A stretch of 64,000 nucleotides of DNA from Microtetraspora niveoalba (GCF_001570405.1 NZ_BBYM01000030.1:1-64000), one strand, 5' to 3'. Shown: positions 44,849 through 54,076, numbered from the stretch's first letter. The notes: generated by a model not told the origin, from the sequence alone. Translations and numbers: made by a program.

Positions 44849-45087
44849 ATCCCGACACCGCTGTCTCCGTCATACATGTCATACGCATCATGCACAGTCG
44901 CTCATGTCAGGACTCGGGCGGGGCCTCACTGAGCGGGACCGGCCCACCGCCCGCGGGCGTACGTCCACGGGCTGATGCCTGCCAGGACGGGGGCCGGTTA
45001 GGGTCACAATATGCCGGAAAAACCGCCCATCTCGGTGCATATGCATGTTTCGCGGTGCACCCCCGTTCCGGGAAGCGCACCCCGCCG

Positions 45088-46287
45088 ATGACGAGATCGA
45101 AGGTCACGGCGTGGGTAGGGGGTGTCCTGTACCTGTTCCTGCTGGGTCTGCTGTTGACGGGCGCGCCGCGGGCTTCGGGCACGGTCCACGCCGTCGGGTC
45201 GCTGCTGGCCGTGAGCCTGCTCACCGGTGTGTTGCGGCGGACGCCACTGCCGGCCCTGGCCATGACACTCGTCGGTGCCACCGCCGTGGTGGTGGTCCCA
45301 TCTCACGACGTGCCAGCGAGCCTGGCGATGTCGTATCAGCAGTCGTATCAGGAGCCGTATCAGGGCCAGTTCCTGTCGTACCTGGCGGTGGACCTCGTCC
45401 TGGGCTTCATCGTCGCCACCCGTACGCGGCGCGTCTCGATCGTGGCCATGGCCGTATCGTTCACCGTGCAGCTCCTGGTGATCGGCGGCTTCGGGGGCGG
45501 GGACAACCTGACGGTCAACAGCGTGATCGCCCTCCTGGCGATGGCCGCGTCCTGCGCGGTCGGCCTGCTGATCCGCGAGCGCCGCGAGCACGCGGCGGCG
45601 CTGCGTTCACAGGAGGTGGCCGAGGCCGTGACCGCCGAACGGCTCCGGATCGCGCGGGAGTTGCACGACCAGGTCGCGCACAGCATCGGCATCATCGCCA
45701 TCCAGGCCGGGGTGGCCGGCCGCGTCATCGAGACGCAGCCGGCGGCGGCCCGCGAGGCGCTGCGAGCCGTCGAGTCCACCAGCAGAGAGACCCTGTCGGG
45801 CCTTCGGCGCACGCTGGTGGCGCTCCGTCAGGCCGACCCGGGCGCGGTGGCCTCGGAGCAGGCGTCGTTCGCCCCGTCGCCGGGTCTGGCGGATATCGAA
45901 CGGCTGGCGGCGGCGACCGCGGACGCGGGAGTACGCGTCGACGTGCGCTTCAGCGGGGAGCAGCGTCCCCTGCCGGCCGACATCGACCTGTCCGCCTTCC
46001 GCATCGTGCAGGAGGCGCTGACCAACGTGGTCCGGCACGCGGGCACCGGACATTGCCGGGTGGCCATCGACTACGGGGACGAGGAGCTGTCCGTGGAGGT
46101 CGTCGACGACGGGCGCGGCGCCGCCGAGAACGGCTCGGCCCACGGCTTCGGTCTCGTCGGCATGCGGGAGCGAGTGGGCCTGCTGCGCGGCCGGTTCAGC
46201 GCCGGGCCGCGTCCCGAGGGTGGCTTCCGTGTCGCGGCCCGGCTGCCGCTGCCCGAACCCGTCGGAGTCCCGGTGGAGGCCCGATGA
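45088..46287 (+). CDS. DesK-type sensor histidine kinase
   Basis: The 399-residue kinase has about five to six membrane segments in the first 170 residues, a dimerisation region with ERLRIARELHDQVAHSIGII (His in ELHDQV, HisKA_3) and an ATPase domain with FRIVQEALTNVVRHAG and GFGLVGMRERVGLLRGRF. It passes phosphate to the response regulator whose start overlaps its stop by 4 bases. A YQQSYQEPYQGQ repeat lies in an outer loop. It may control the divergent MFS gene. Confidence 0.93.
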   Translation: MTRSKVTAWVGGVLYLFLLGLLLTGAPRASGTVHAVGSLLAVSLLTGVLRRTPLPALAMTLVGATAVVVVPSHDVPASLAMSYQQSYQEPYQGQFLSYLAVDLVLGFIVATRTRRVSIVAMAVSFTVQLLVIGGFGGGDNLTVNSVIALLAMAASCAVGLLIRERREHAAALRSQEVAEAVTAERLRIARELHDQVAHSIGIIAIQAGVAGRVIETQPAAAREALRAVESTSRETLSGLRRTLVALRQADPGAVASEQASFAPSPGLADIERLAAATADAGVRVDVRFSGEQRPLPADIDLSAFRIVQEALTNVVRHAGTGHCRVAIDYGDEELSVEVVDDGRGAAENGSAHGFGLVGMRERVGLLRGRFSAGPRPEGGFRVAARLPLPEPVGVPVEAR

Positions 46288-46946
46288 CCGTCCGGGTCGT
46301 GCTCGCCGACGACCAGCCGCTGGTGCGGTCCGGTCTGCGCGTGCTCATGGCCGATCACCCCGACCTTGAGGTCGTCGGCGAGGCCGCCACCGGGGCCGAG
46401 GCGGTCCGGCTGGTCGAGGACGTCGGCCCCGACGTCGTGGTGATGGACATCAGGATGCCCGGCATGGACGGGATCGAGGCCACGCGCCGGATCACGGCGG
46501 GTCCGGCGACCACCCGCGTCCTCGTCCTCACCACCTTCGACGAGGACGACCACGTCTACGGCGCGCTCCGGGCCGGCGCGAGCGGCTTCGTCGTCAAGGA
46601 CATGGCGCTGGACGACATCCTCGCCGCGATCCGTGTGGTCGCCGCCGGCGACGCGCTGATCGCACCGGGCGTGACGCGCCGTCTGATCGCCGACTTCGTC
46701 GGGCGCCCCCAGATCGCCCCTGAGCGCTCGACACGACCGGTCGAGGGCGTCACCGAGCGGGAACGGGAAGTGCTGACCCTGGTCGGGCGCGGCCGGTCGA
46801 ACGCCGAGATCGCGGAGGAACTGTTCATCTCGGTGGCCACCGCCAAGGCGCACGTGTCACGGCTGTTCACCAAACTGGGCGCCCGGGACCGGGTTCAGCT
46901 CGTGATCATCGCCTACGAGACGGGTCTGGTCACGCCGCCTCGCTGA
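46284..46946 (+). CDS. NarL/LuxR-type response regulator
   Basis: This 220-residue protein has a receiver domain (LADDQPLVRSGLRVLM; phospho-Asp in VVVMDIRMPGMDGIEA) and a LuxR helix-turn-helix (TEREREVLTLVGRGRSNAEI; ISVATAKAHVSRLFTKLGAR). It is the partner of the kinase encoded upstream, with a 4-base overlap. A direct target is probably the divergent MFS exporter gene. Confidence 0.94.
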   Translation: MTVRVVLADDQPLVRSGLRVLMADHPDLEVVGEAATGAEAVRLVEDVGPDVVVMDIRMPGMDGIEATRRITAGPATTRVLVLTTFDEDDHVYGALRAGASGFVVKDMALDDILAAIRVVAAGDALIAPGVTRRLIADFVGRPQIAPERSTRPVEGVTEREREVLTLVGRGRSNAEIAEELFISVATAKAHVSRLFTKLGARDRVQLVIIAYETGLVTPPR

Positions 46947-47102
46947 CGGCGTCCCCCGGCCCCCATCCCACACATGCTCGTACGCCGTCTTCCCCCCGCT
47001 CGGCGCCCTCCCCCGCAGGCCGAGTCCGGCGGTCTGCGCGGGAGGCCGCTCCCGATACGATCAGGCGCGCAATCCGGCGCCGTCTCTAGGGGCTATCTGA
47101 TC

Positions 47103-47783
47103 GTGGACACCTCCCGCCTCCATTCGATCCGCACGCGCGCCGTCAAGCTGGCCGTCGCGGCCGTGGTCCTCGTCGTCCTCGGCGTGATCGCCCTGGCGCC
47201 GGCCCCCCAGAGGGATCCGGCGAGCGTCTCCCCGTCCGATCTCGTCTCCTTCCGTGCCGACGGGACGGTCCTGATGGCGCTCCCCGGCGTGACCTCGCCC
47301 GTCCTCGAGGTGTACGAGGACTACCAGTGCCCGTACTGCCGGGACTTCGAGCGGCTCAACGGCGGGGTCGCCAGGGAGTGGGCGATGCAGGGCAAGGTCG
47401 CGTTGGTCATCCACCCCTTCACGGTTTTCGGTGAGAGCTCCGGGGTGACGCGCGACAACTCGCGCCGCGCCCTCATGGCGTCCCTGTGCGTCACCGACCC
47501 GCGGAAGTGGCTGGCCTACCACGACGAGCTGTACTCCCACCAGCCCGAAGAGACCCTGGAAGGCGGCTTCGCGGTCGAGGAGCTGGTGCGGTACGCCAAG
47601 GGCGTCGGCATCGCGGAGGCCGAGTTCGCCGCGTGCCTGAGCTCGGAGAAGACCGCCGACCGCGCCGACGCGTTGTCCCGGCTCGCCTTCGCGCGCGGCG
47701 TGCAGGGCACGCCGACCATCCGCCTGGACGGACGCGACCTCGACTGGAGCAGGTCGTGGGCCACGCCGGTCCAGCAGGCCTGA
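47103..47783 (+). CDS. Membrane-anchored DsbA-like thiol oxidoreductase
   Basis: The 226-residue protein has an N-terminal membrane anchor (about residues 14-33) and a DsbA-type thioredoxin fold with a helical insertion. The redox motif is YQCPYCRDFE with Cys76 and Cys79, and a cis-Pro loop is at QGTPTIRLDG. It probably forms or isomerises disulfides outside the membrane. GTG 47103 has AGGGG upstream. The gene is apparently single, following the two-component pair by 156 bases. Confidence 0.9.
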   Translation: MDTSRLHSIRTRAVKLAVAAVVLVVLGVIALAPAPQRDPASVSPSDLVSFRADGTVLMALPGVTSPVLEVYEDYQCPYCRDFERLNGGVAREWAMQGKVALVIHPFTVFGESSGVTRDNSRRALMASLCVTDPRKWLAYHDELYSHQPEETLEGGFAVEELVRYAKGVGIAEAEFAACLSSEKTADRADALSRLAFARGVQGTPTIRLDGRDLDWSRSWATPVQQA

Positions 47784-47967
47784 TGCCGCGCTCCCCGCAC
47801 GGCATCGCCGATACAGCCTCAGACGGCCTTGCTGAGGCTCTCGAACTCGTCGTCCGTGTTCCCCGCCCCCGGAGACACCGACATCTCAGACCGGAAACCC
47901 CCGCACAGCACACGCTTCTCGCCTGACCGGACACTTCCTGGACGGCGGCGTGACGCTCCGGCCCGGC

Positions 47968-48330
47968 TCAACCGGCGGCTTCGTACTCCTCGACCAGCCG
48001 CCGGGGCGCGGTCAGGCACCACGCCTCGGTGACCAGCTCGGCCAGCTCGTCCGGCCGCACACGGTCCAGCCGGACCTCCACCCAGCCGAAACGGCCCGCC
48101 GTATAGGAACGGGCGAAGACCTCGGGCTCCTGCCCGACGAGCGCCTCCCGCTCCTCGATCGTCGCCTTCACCAGGGCGACGCCGGTGTCCTCCTGGAGGT
48201 AGGCGAACCCCTTGCCGCGCACCTTGACTCCGACGTGGTTTCCCGGAGCGCCCAGCTCGGCCTCCGGAAGCGCCCGCACGATCCGCAGGAACTCCTCCAC
48301 ACCGACTGCCTGATCAGCGAGTTCGTCCAT
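47968..48330 (-). CDS. MmcQ/YjbR-family DNA-binding-like protein
   Basis: The 120-residue protein has the MmcQ/YjbR fold (AYLQEDTGVALVKATIEERE; WVEVRLDRVRPDELAELVTE), a small alpha/beta domain with a possible nucleic-acid-binding surface. No function is established. The ATG at 48330 is clear. It is followed downstream, on the other side of a 14-bp tandem repeat region, by an epimerase gene in the same direction. Confidence 0.88.
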   Translation of the reverse strand: MDELADQAVGVEEFLRIVRALPEAELGAPGNHVGVKVRGKGFAYLQEDTGVALVKATIEEREALVGQEPEVFARSYTAGRFGWVEVRLDRVRPDELAELVTEAWCLTAPRRLVEEYEAAG

Positions 48331-48474
48331 GCGGAAGGTCTACCAGCCGGCACCGACAATCCTCCGTCCCCGCCGGCCCGGGTCGGCCGCGCCGGGCCGG
48401 CGCCGGCGGGTCCGTACGGGCCTCATCAGGCCGGTGCGCTTCCGGTGCAAGGACACCCACGACGGAGCGGCGGA

Positions 48475-48543
48475 GAGCGCCAAGCGGGAGCGTGAAGCCG
48501 GGAGCGTGAAGCCGGGAGCGCCAAGCGGAGAGCGCCAAGCGAG
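48475..48543. repeat. 14-bp tandem repeat array (about 5 units)
   Basis: Five near-identical units of 13-14 bases alternate between GAGCGCCAAGCGGA-like and GAGCGTGAAGCCGG-like forms, ending 5 bases before the epimerase stop codon region. It sits in an otherwise empty 218-base intergenic stretch and is a candidate for slippage variation. Confidence 0.8.
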
Positions 48544-48548
48544 GGGCG

Positions 48549-49598
48549 TCAGGAGCGCTGCCCGACGCCTGTGGCGAGTTCCTTGACGCGGCCCTTCACG
48601 CCCTCCTCGCTCGCCAGCGGCGGCGTGTCCATCCCTCCTCCTCGCTGGAGGCCCTCGAAGAACTCCTCAAGCGCCCGTCGTCCGTCCCTGAGCGGGTGCC
48701 AGCCGAGTTCGTCGTGGGCCCGCGACACGTCCATCAGGGGGATCTTCAGCGCCATCTCCAGCAGGCCCGGCGCGGCGGGCACGAGACGCAGGTGCCAGCA
48801 GGCCGCGAGTGCGCTCCTCGCCAGGATCGCGGGCACGGGCACCGTACGCGTGCCGAGGATCTCCGCCAGCATGCGCGGCGTGATGACGGGGTCGGCGGCG
48901 AGGTTGAAGGCGCCGACGACCGGCCGCGTCACCGCGAGCCGGTAGGCCTCGGCCGCGTCCTCGGTGTGCAACACCTGCAACCGGAGCCCGGGGATGTCCG
49001 GCACGAACGGGACCAGCCCCGGACGGACCAGCCGTCCCGGCAGCAGCGGCCCCGCGAAGATGCGCCGCTGCTCGGTCGCGGCCTCCCGCTTGAAGATGAA
49101 GCCCGGACGCATCCGGACGACCCTGACGGCGGGGTGATCCCGTTCGAAGATGTCCAGCAGCCGCTCGACGTAGGCCTTCTCCCGTCCGTACGCGGCGTCC
49201 GGCCAGCCGTGGGTCGGCCAGGTCTCGTCGACGGCCTGCTCCTTCGGCCCGGGAGAGTACGCCCCGACGGACGAGGCGTAGACCAGCGTGGGCACACCGG
49301 CCTTCCCCGCCGCGCGGAACACCCGCTGGCTGCCCATCACGTTGGCCCGCCAGGTCGTCACCGGATCATGGGTCGGCTGGAACAGCCAGGCCAGGTGGAC
49401 CACGGCGTCCGCTCCGGTGAAGATCCGGGCCAGGTCCGCCGTGGCGACGTCGGCCGCCTGCCACTCCGTCTTGCCGGGCCGCCATCCGGGAAGCCGCCGG
49501 GCGATGCCGACGATCGAGGTGATGCCGGGATCCGACTCCAGCGCGGAGACCAGGCTCGTCCCGACGTTGCCGGTCGCTCCGACCACGACTACTCGCAT
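48549..49598 (-). CDS. NAD-dependent epimerase/dehydratase (extended SDR)
   Basis: The 349-residue protein has the Rossmann motif VVVGATGNVGTSLV at its start and the YxxxK active site in DAAYGREKAYVERLL with VYASSVGAYS before it. It belongs to the extended SDR group that modifies nucleotide sugars or related compounds; the substrate is not known. The ATG at 49598 begins the Rossmann strand. It is divergent from the membrane protein gene by about 106 bases. Confidence 0.9.
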   Translation of the reverse strand: MRVVVVGATGNVGTSLVSALESDPGITSIVGIARRLPGWRPGKTEWQAADVATADLARIFTGADAVVHLAWLFQPTHDPVTTWRANVMGSQRVFRAAGKAGVPTLVYASSVGAYSPGPKEQAVDETWPTHGWPDAAYGREKAYVERLLDIFERDHPAVRVVRMRPGFIFKREAATEQRRIFAGPLLPGRLVRPGLVPFVPDIPGLRLQVLHTEDAAEAYRLAVTRPVVGAFNLAADPVITPRMLAEILGTRTVPVPAILARSALAACWHLRLVPAAPGLLEMALKIPLMDVSRAHDELGWHPLRDGRRALEEFFEGLQRGGGMDTPPLASEEGVKGRVKELATGVGQRS

Positions 49599-49704
49599 GT
49601 GCCCCTCGCTGCCCGGGCGGGGACCGCCGAAACCCCTCCCACCTGCGGTCCTCCGTTTCCCCGCCGCCGCGTACGGGCATGAGCCGATCTCTCGGGGAAG
49701 AAGG

Positions 49705-50133
49705 ATGATCATGCTCAGGATGCTGGTGCGCGGCGCCGCCGGCGGCGCTCTCGCCACCGTGGCGCTCACCGCGGTGTCACTGGCCGGAGACCAGGCCGGG
49801 CTCATGCGCGACCGGCCGTCGGGACGTCCCGCTCCCGCCCCGTCTCCCCGGCGAACACCCCGCCGCTCCCGACCCGCCGAGTCCCTCGCCCATTTCGGGT
49901 TCGGCGTGGCGTCCGGCGTCGTCTTCTGCACCCTGACGCGCGAACGCGCCAGCCTGCCCCTGGGCGTCGGGTACGCCCTGACCGCCTGGCTGGCGAGCCG
50001 GCGCGGCTGGGTGCCGCGCATCGGCATCCTGCCGCCGGAGAGCCGCGACGACTCCTGCCGCGCCGCCGTTCTCGCCGCCGGACACGTGGTCTACGGCATG
50101 GTCCTCGTGGCCACCCTCAACCGCCTCGACTGA
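49705..50133 (+). CDS. Small membrane protein, unknown function
   Basis: The 142-residue product has an N-terminal hydrophobic segment, a Pro/Arg-rich central part (APAPSPRRTPRRSRPAESLA) and two further hydrophobic stretches (FGFGVASGVVFCTL; AAGHVVYGMVLVATL). No family is recognised. ATG 49705 or 49711 are both plausible starts, the second with AAGAAGG 6 bases upstream. Confidence 0.72.
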   Translation: MIMLRMLVRGAAGGALATVALTAVSLAGDQAGLMRDRPSGRPAPAPSPRRTPRRSRPAESLAHFGFGVASGVVFCTLTRERASLPLGVGYALTAWLASRRGWVPRIGILPPESRDDSCRAAVLAAGHVVYGMVLVATLNRLD

Positions 50134-50160
50134 AACCCGCGACCGCCCATTGCCGAGGTT

Positions 50161-50191
50161 TTGCTCGCCTACGTATACTCGTGTACGAGTA
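50161..50191 (+). promoter_or_regulatory. PadR promoter with overlapping operator
   Basis: TTGCTC (50161-50166) and TACGAG (50184-50189) are spaced by 17 bases. An inverted repeat TACTCGT-gt-ACGAGTA (50176-50191) covers the -10 box, placed for autorepression by the PadR protein encoded just after it. Confidence 0.55.
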
Positions 50192-50213
50192 AACGTCTGC
50201 GAGGTGATCGGTG

Positions 50214-50861
50214 ATGGCGAAGCGGCGCAAGGTGACGAATCTGCTGGGGTTGGCGGTGCTCTCGGCGGTCGTGCATCGCCCCATGCATCCGTACGAGATG
50301 GCGGCGGCCCTGCGCGGCTGGAACAAAGAGCGCGACATGGGGATCAAGTGGGGCTCCCTCTACACGGTCGTCGGGAACCTGGCCAAGCACGGGCTGATCG
50401 AGGAGGCCGGCAGCACGCGCGAGGGGCGCCGCCCGGAGCGGACGGTCTACCGGATCACCGAGGCGGGCCGCGAGGAGCTGGTCGACTGGACCCGCGAGCT
50501 GCTCGGAGTGCCCCACGCGGAGTTCCCCCGGTTCCGAGCCGGCCTCTCCGTCATGGCGGCGCTCGCCCCGGACGACGTGATCGGGCTGCTCACCGACCGG
50601 CTGGCGACGCTCGGCGAAGAGATCACGGAGTTGCGGGAGCTCCACGAGCGTGAGATCGCGGACGTACCGCGGCTGTTCCTCATCGAGACCGAGTACGACC
50701 TGGCCATGCTGAAGGCGGAGGCGGCCTGGATCGGCTCCCTGCTCGAGGAACTGACCGAGGGCGCCTTCCCCGGCCTGCGGGAGTGGCGGGCCTTCCACGA
50801 GACCGGGGAGATCCCGCCCGGTCTGGAGGAGCTCGCCGAAAAGAAGATCACTGGCATCTAG
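50214..50861 (+). CDS. PadR-family transcriptional regulator
   Basis: The 215-residue protein has the PadR winged helix with LGLAVLSAVVHRPMHPYEMA at the N-terminus and KWGSLYTVVGNLAKHGLIEE, and a C-terminal dimerisation helix with ELRELHEREIADVPRLFLIE. PadR proteins repress efflux or degradation genes and release on ligand binding. ATG 50214 is used; GTG 50211 is equally near the GAGG site. It is followed by an FAD monooxygenase that it probably controls. Confidence 0.91.
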   Translation: MAKRRKVTNLLGLAVLSAVVHRPMHPYEMAAALRGWNKERDMGIKWGSLYTVVGNLAKHGLIEEAGSTREGRRPERTVYRITEAGREELVDWTRELLGVPHAEFPRFRAGLSVMAALAPDDVIGLLTDRLATLGEEITELRELHEREIADVPRLFLIETEYDLAMLKAEAAWIGSLLEELTEGAFPGLREWRAFHETGEIPPGLEELAEKKITGI

Positions 50862-50996
50862 TCCTGGTGGCGGTGCTGCAACACCGCCACCAGGGGAACC
50901 TTCGAACCGACATGCGGATGGCCCGAAGATGGCGGTCACGAGGATAACGGCTCTCCTCCATGGCGGTTCGAGCACGTCAACCGACCAGGAGGAGAA

Positions 50997-52175
50997 ATGA
51001 GACACGTCGCGATCATCGGCGCCGGCATCGCCGGCCCGGTCACCGCCCTGGCGCTGCGCAAGGCGGGCATCGACGCCACCGTCTACGAGGCGTACCCGAC
51101 CACCGCCGACGGCATCGGCGGCACGCTCGCCCTGGCCCCCAACGGCATGGCGGCGCTGGAGATCCTCGGCGCGGCCGACGCGGTGAGGGCGGTCTCCCGC
51201 CCCAGCTCGCGGACGGTCCTGACGATCGCCGGCCGCAAGCGCATGGAGCTGCCCGGCCTGTCCGGCGTCGGGCCGCTGTCCGTGGTCCGGCGCGCCGACC
51301 TCTACCGGGTGCTGCACGACGAGGCCGTCAGGCAGGGCATCGAGATCGAGTACGGCAAGCGGCTCGTCGAGGTCGACCACACCACGGCGGTCTTCGAGGA
51401 CGGCGGCCGGGCCGAGTTCGACGTCCTGGTCGGCGCCGACGGCATCCACTCGACCGTTCGCCGGCTCATCGACCCGAACGCGCCCGGCCCCAAGTGGACC
51501 GGCATGCTCGGCCTGGAGGGGGTGTCGTCGTACGAGGTGCCCGAAGATCCGGAGACGATGGTCTTCGCCTTCGGGAAGCGCGGCTACTACCTCTACTGGC
51601 CCGAGAGGGACGGCGGCAGCACCTGGGGCGTCAACCTCCCCTACCACCGGCCGCTGTCCCTCACCGAGGCCCGCGAGGTGTCGACCGAGGAGTGGATGCG
51701 CATCCTGCGTCGCACCTACGGCGAGGACGTGCCCGGCGGCGATCTGATCCGTCACACGTCGGTGGAGTCGGTGCACGTGACGGGCGCGCTCCACATCATG
51801 CCCAGCGTCCCGCGCTGGCACCGGGACCGGATGGTCCTGGTGGGCGACGCCGCCCACGCGCCGTCGAACAGCTCGGGTCAGGGCGCGTCGCTCTCCATCG
51901 AGAGCGCGATACAGCTCGCCCGCTGCCTGCGGGACATCGACGACGTGCCCCAGGCGTTCGCCGCGTACGAGCGGCTCCGCCGTACCCGGGTGGAGAAGGT
52001 GGCGGCGCGCGCCTCGAAGATCAACCACAGCAAGACGCCGGGCCCCGTCGCGCGGACGCTGATGCCGCTCCTCATGCCGCTGCTGATGAAGACGGTCATG
52101 AATCCGGAGAGGACCACGGGCCCGGAGCTGCGTTACCGCATCCCGTGGGACGCGCGCGTCGACGTCCCCGCGTAG
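50997..52175 (+). CDS. FAD-dependent monooxygenase
   Basis: The 392-residue flavoprotein has the FAD Rossmann motif HVAIIGAGIAGPVTALAL, the DG motif in LVGADGIHSTVRRL and the GD motif in RMVLVGDAAHAPSNSSGQGA. It belongs to the PHBH-like aromatic/drug hydroxylase group that uses NAD(P)H and oxygen. A PadR gene lies 135 bases upstream, so induction by an aromatic or antibiotic substrate is likely. A strong hairpin follows. Confidence 0.92.
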   Translation: MRHVAIIGAGIAGPVTALALRKAGIDATVYEAYPTTADGIGGTLALAPNGMAALEILGAADAVRAVSRPSSRTVLTIAGRKRMELPGLSGVGPLSVVRRADLYRVLHDEAVRQGIEIEYGKRLVEVDHTTAVFEDGGRAEFDVLVGADGIHSTVRRLIDPNAPGPKWTGMLGLEGVSSYEVPEDPETMVFAFGKRGYYLYWPERDGGSTWGVNLPYHRPLSLTEAREVSTEEWMRILRRTYGEDVPGGDLIRHTSVESVHVTGALHIMPSVPRWHRDRMVLVGDAAHAPSNSSGQGASLSIESAIQLARCLRDIDDVPQAFAAYERLRRTRVEKVAARASKINHSKTPGPVARTLMPLLMPLLMKTVMNPERTTGPELRYRIPWDARVDVPA

Positions 52176-52254
52176 AGACGGCGTCGGCGATCCCCGGTTC
52201 TCGAGCCGCCATCGACGGGAAAGACTTCGAGCCGCGGTCGGCCGGGAAAACGAA

Positions 52255-52285
52255 GAGGCCGGTTCCGAGGATCGGAACCGGCCTC
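52255..52285. terminator. Shared terminator of monooxygenase and tRNA-Ala
   Basis: A perfect 14-bp stem (52255-52268 with 52272-52285) with a 3-base loop lies 79 bases past the monooxygenase stop and 5 bases past the tRNA-Ala 3' end. On the minus strand it is followed by TTCGTTTTCC, so it ends the tRNA transcript and may also stop the plus-strand gene. Confidence 0.8.
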
Positions 52286-52290
52286 TGGCC

Positions 52291-52367
52291 TGGTGGAGCT
52301 ATGGGGATTTGAACCCCAGACCCCTTCGATGCGAACGAAGTGCGCTACCGGACTGCGCTATAGCCCC
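52291..52367 (-). tRNA. tRNA-Ala (anticodon CGC)
   Basis: On the minus strand acceptor GGGGCTA pairs with TAGCTCC (one G-T), with discriminator A and encoded CCA. The anticodon stem CTTCG/CGAAG closes loop TTCGCAT, giving anticodon CGC for Ala. The T arm is CTGGG-TTCAAAT-CCCCA-like. Short frames through this region are translations of the tRNA. Confidence 0.96.
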
Positions 52368-52416
52368 AATGCCTCGACTAGATTAGCAAACATTCGGAGC
52401 TGTTCGCGCCATCCGA

Positions 52417-53199
52417 TCAATCGCCGACCGCGCGCCTGTCGGAGTACTGGTCGAAGACCTGGACCCGCTTGCGCGCCTCCAGCATGATGACCTCCGCCTC
52501 GCGGGCCATGGCCTCGATGGCGCGCCGGCGCTCACGCTGCTTGGCCAGCCGCTCCGCGCGCGCCTTGGCGGCCAGCTCGCGGCGCTCCGCGTCCACCCGT
52601 ACGGCGACGCGCAGCACGGCGAGGTAAGCGACCATGAGGACGCCCGAGGGAGCGACGGCCCACCAGGGCATGACCCTGACGGCGGCGGTGACGGTCGAGG
52701 CGACGACGAGCAGGATGCTCCAGAGCAGCCGCCTGCGGCGCCGGGCGATGATGAGCGCCCGACGGCGCCGTGCCGCCCGGCGCGCCCGTGCCACCCTGTC
52801 CTCCCGGGGCCGGGAGGCGCCCTCGGCGGCCGCCTCCTCACTGCCGGTGGACGCCTCGTCGGCGGACGCGTCGTCACGCTGGGTGCCCGCGCCGGACGGG
52901 ACGCCGCCGTCGTCCGCGGAGTCCGCGGACGCGCCTGTGGTGGCCGTGGCGGCGGCCTGTCCGGCCCCCTCCGGGACCGGAGCGGGCAGCGGGACGGTGA
53001 GCGGAGCGGAGGCCGAGCCCTCGCCCTCCACGGACGCCGTACGCGGGCTCTCGATGACCGTGTCCGCGTCGGCCGCGGGCTCGGCGGGCTCGTCCTCGTA
53101 CAGGTCGTCGATGGCGTGCTTGTCCCTGCGCAGCCACATCGGCAGCAGGACCCCGAGCCACATGACGACGATGGCGAGGTAGAGGAGGACGCTACCCAT
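52417..53199 (-). CDS. glpR: GlpR/SepX-like divisome membrane receptor
   Basis: The 260-residue protein has an N-terminal membrane helix (VLLYLAIVVMWLGVLLPMW) with the conserved LPMWLRRDKHAIDD, a long acidic/Ala-rich disordered cytosolic loop, and two more hydrophobic segments (about 155-200) before a basic C-terminal helix. This architecture matches GlpR of corynebacteria and SepX of Streptomyces, which recruit the gephyrin-like Glp to FtsZ at the septum. A gene matching Glp (moeA-like) lies in the same cluster, as in corynebacteria. ATG 53199 has GGAGGTGG upstream. Confidence 0.85.
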   Translation of the reverse strand: MGSVLLYLAIVVMWLGVLLPMWLRRDKHAIDDLYEDEPAEPAADADTVIESPRTASVEGEGSASAPLTVPLPAPVPEGAGQAAATATTGASADSADDGGVPSGAGTQRDDASADEASTGSEEAAAEGASRPREDRVARARRAARRRRALIIARRRRRLLWSILLVVASTVTAAVRVMPWWAVAPSGVLMVAYLAVLRVAVRVDAERRELAAKARAERLAKQRERRRAIEAMAREAEVIMLEARKRVQVFDQYSDRRAVGD

Positions 53200-53374
53200 G
53201 CGACCACCTCCGGAGATGCCGAGCACACCTGCGGACTCTGGGCGTCGGAGATGTGCTCACGTCACGCACCGTAAGACTGCGTGTCACTGATTGACGAGCA
53301 TTCGATGCGGTGTGTCGCGAGATCGTCAAAGCTCTTCATGTAATTCGATCCCGGTGTGTGATCACCGGGAACGC

Positions 53375-54022
53375 TCACTGTCCCGGGGTCGTCTCCGTGC
53401 GCCTGGACGCCGCCGCCTCGCGGGCGCGCCGCCACTGGACGAGGAGGCCGCGCGGGGCGTCCTCGACCGTCAGCGCGTAGCAGATGTGGTCCCGCCACGC
53501 GCCGTCGATGTGGAGCTGGCGCCTGCGGATGCCCTCCTCACGGAAGCCGAGCTTCTCGACCACTCTGCGGCTGGCGTGGTTCTCCGGCCGGATGTTGGCC
53601 TCCAGGCGGTGCAACCCGGTGGTGAAGAAGCAGTGGTCGACGGCCATGGCGAGCGCGGTCGGGATGATGCCGCGCCCGGCGAGCGCGCCGTCCACCCAGT
53701 AGCCGACCTGCGCGGAACGGGCGGAGCCCCAGACGATGGCGCCCACGGTGAGCTGCCCGGCGAACTGCCCCTGGTAGGTGACCACCCAGGGCAGGGCGAG
53801 CCCCTGCCGCGCCTCGCGCCGCAGGGTGCCCACCATCGAGACGTACGGCCCGAGGCCGGTCCGGAAGAGCGGGGTCTCGGGGTTGCTCGGCTCCCATGGC
53901 CGCAGCCAGTCGGCGTTCCGCAGCCGGGTCTCACGCCAGGCCCGGACGTCACGCAGCCGCAGGGGCCGGAGCCCGACGGGCCCCTCGGTCAGGGCCGCCG
54001 GCCAGCCGCGAAGTCGATCCAC
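53375..54022 (-). CDS. rimJ: GNAT N-acetyltransferase (RimJ-like)
   Basis: The 215-residue protein is a RimJ/RimL-type acetyltransferase. The acetyl-CoA loop is in VDGALAGRGIIPTALAMAVD and the fold continues with LHRLEANIRPENHASRRVVE. Family members acetylate ribosomal protein N-termini or other amines. The neighbour order galU-glp-(moaC-moaB)-rimJ-glpR is the conserved cluster of corynebacteria and related actinobacteria. A 175-base gap before glpR contains no gene. Confidence 0.9.
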   Translation of the reverse strand: MDRLRGWPAALTEGPVGLRPLRLRDVRAWRETRLRNADWLRPWEPSNPETPLFRTGLGPYVSMVGTLRREARQGLALPWVVTYQGQFAGQLTVGAIVWGSARSAQVGYWVDGALAGRGIIPTALAMAVDHCFFTTGLHRLEANIRPENHASRRVVEKLGFREEGIRRRQLHIDGAWRDHICYALTVEDAPRGLLVQWRRAREAAASRRTETTPGQ

Positions 54023-54076
54023 GCGTCAATCATCTCCCGGAAGCCCGCCGGGGCGCCATGCCGGTGCCGGAACCGG

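Noticed and set aside
52291-52376. Short plus-strand frame through tRNA-Ala giving a MELWGFEPQTP-like peptide
   Set aside because: This is the well-known spurious translation of a tRNA gene.
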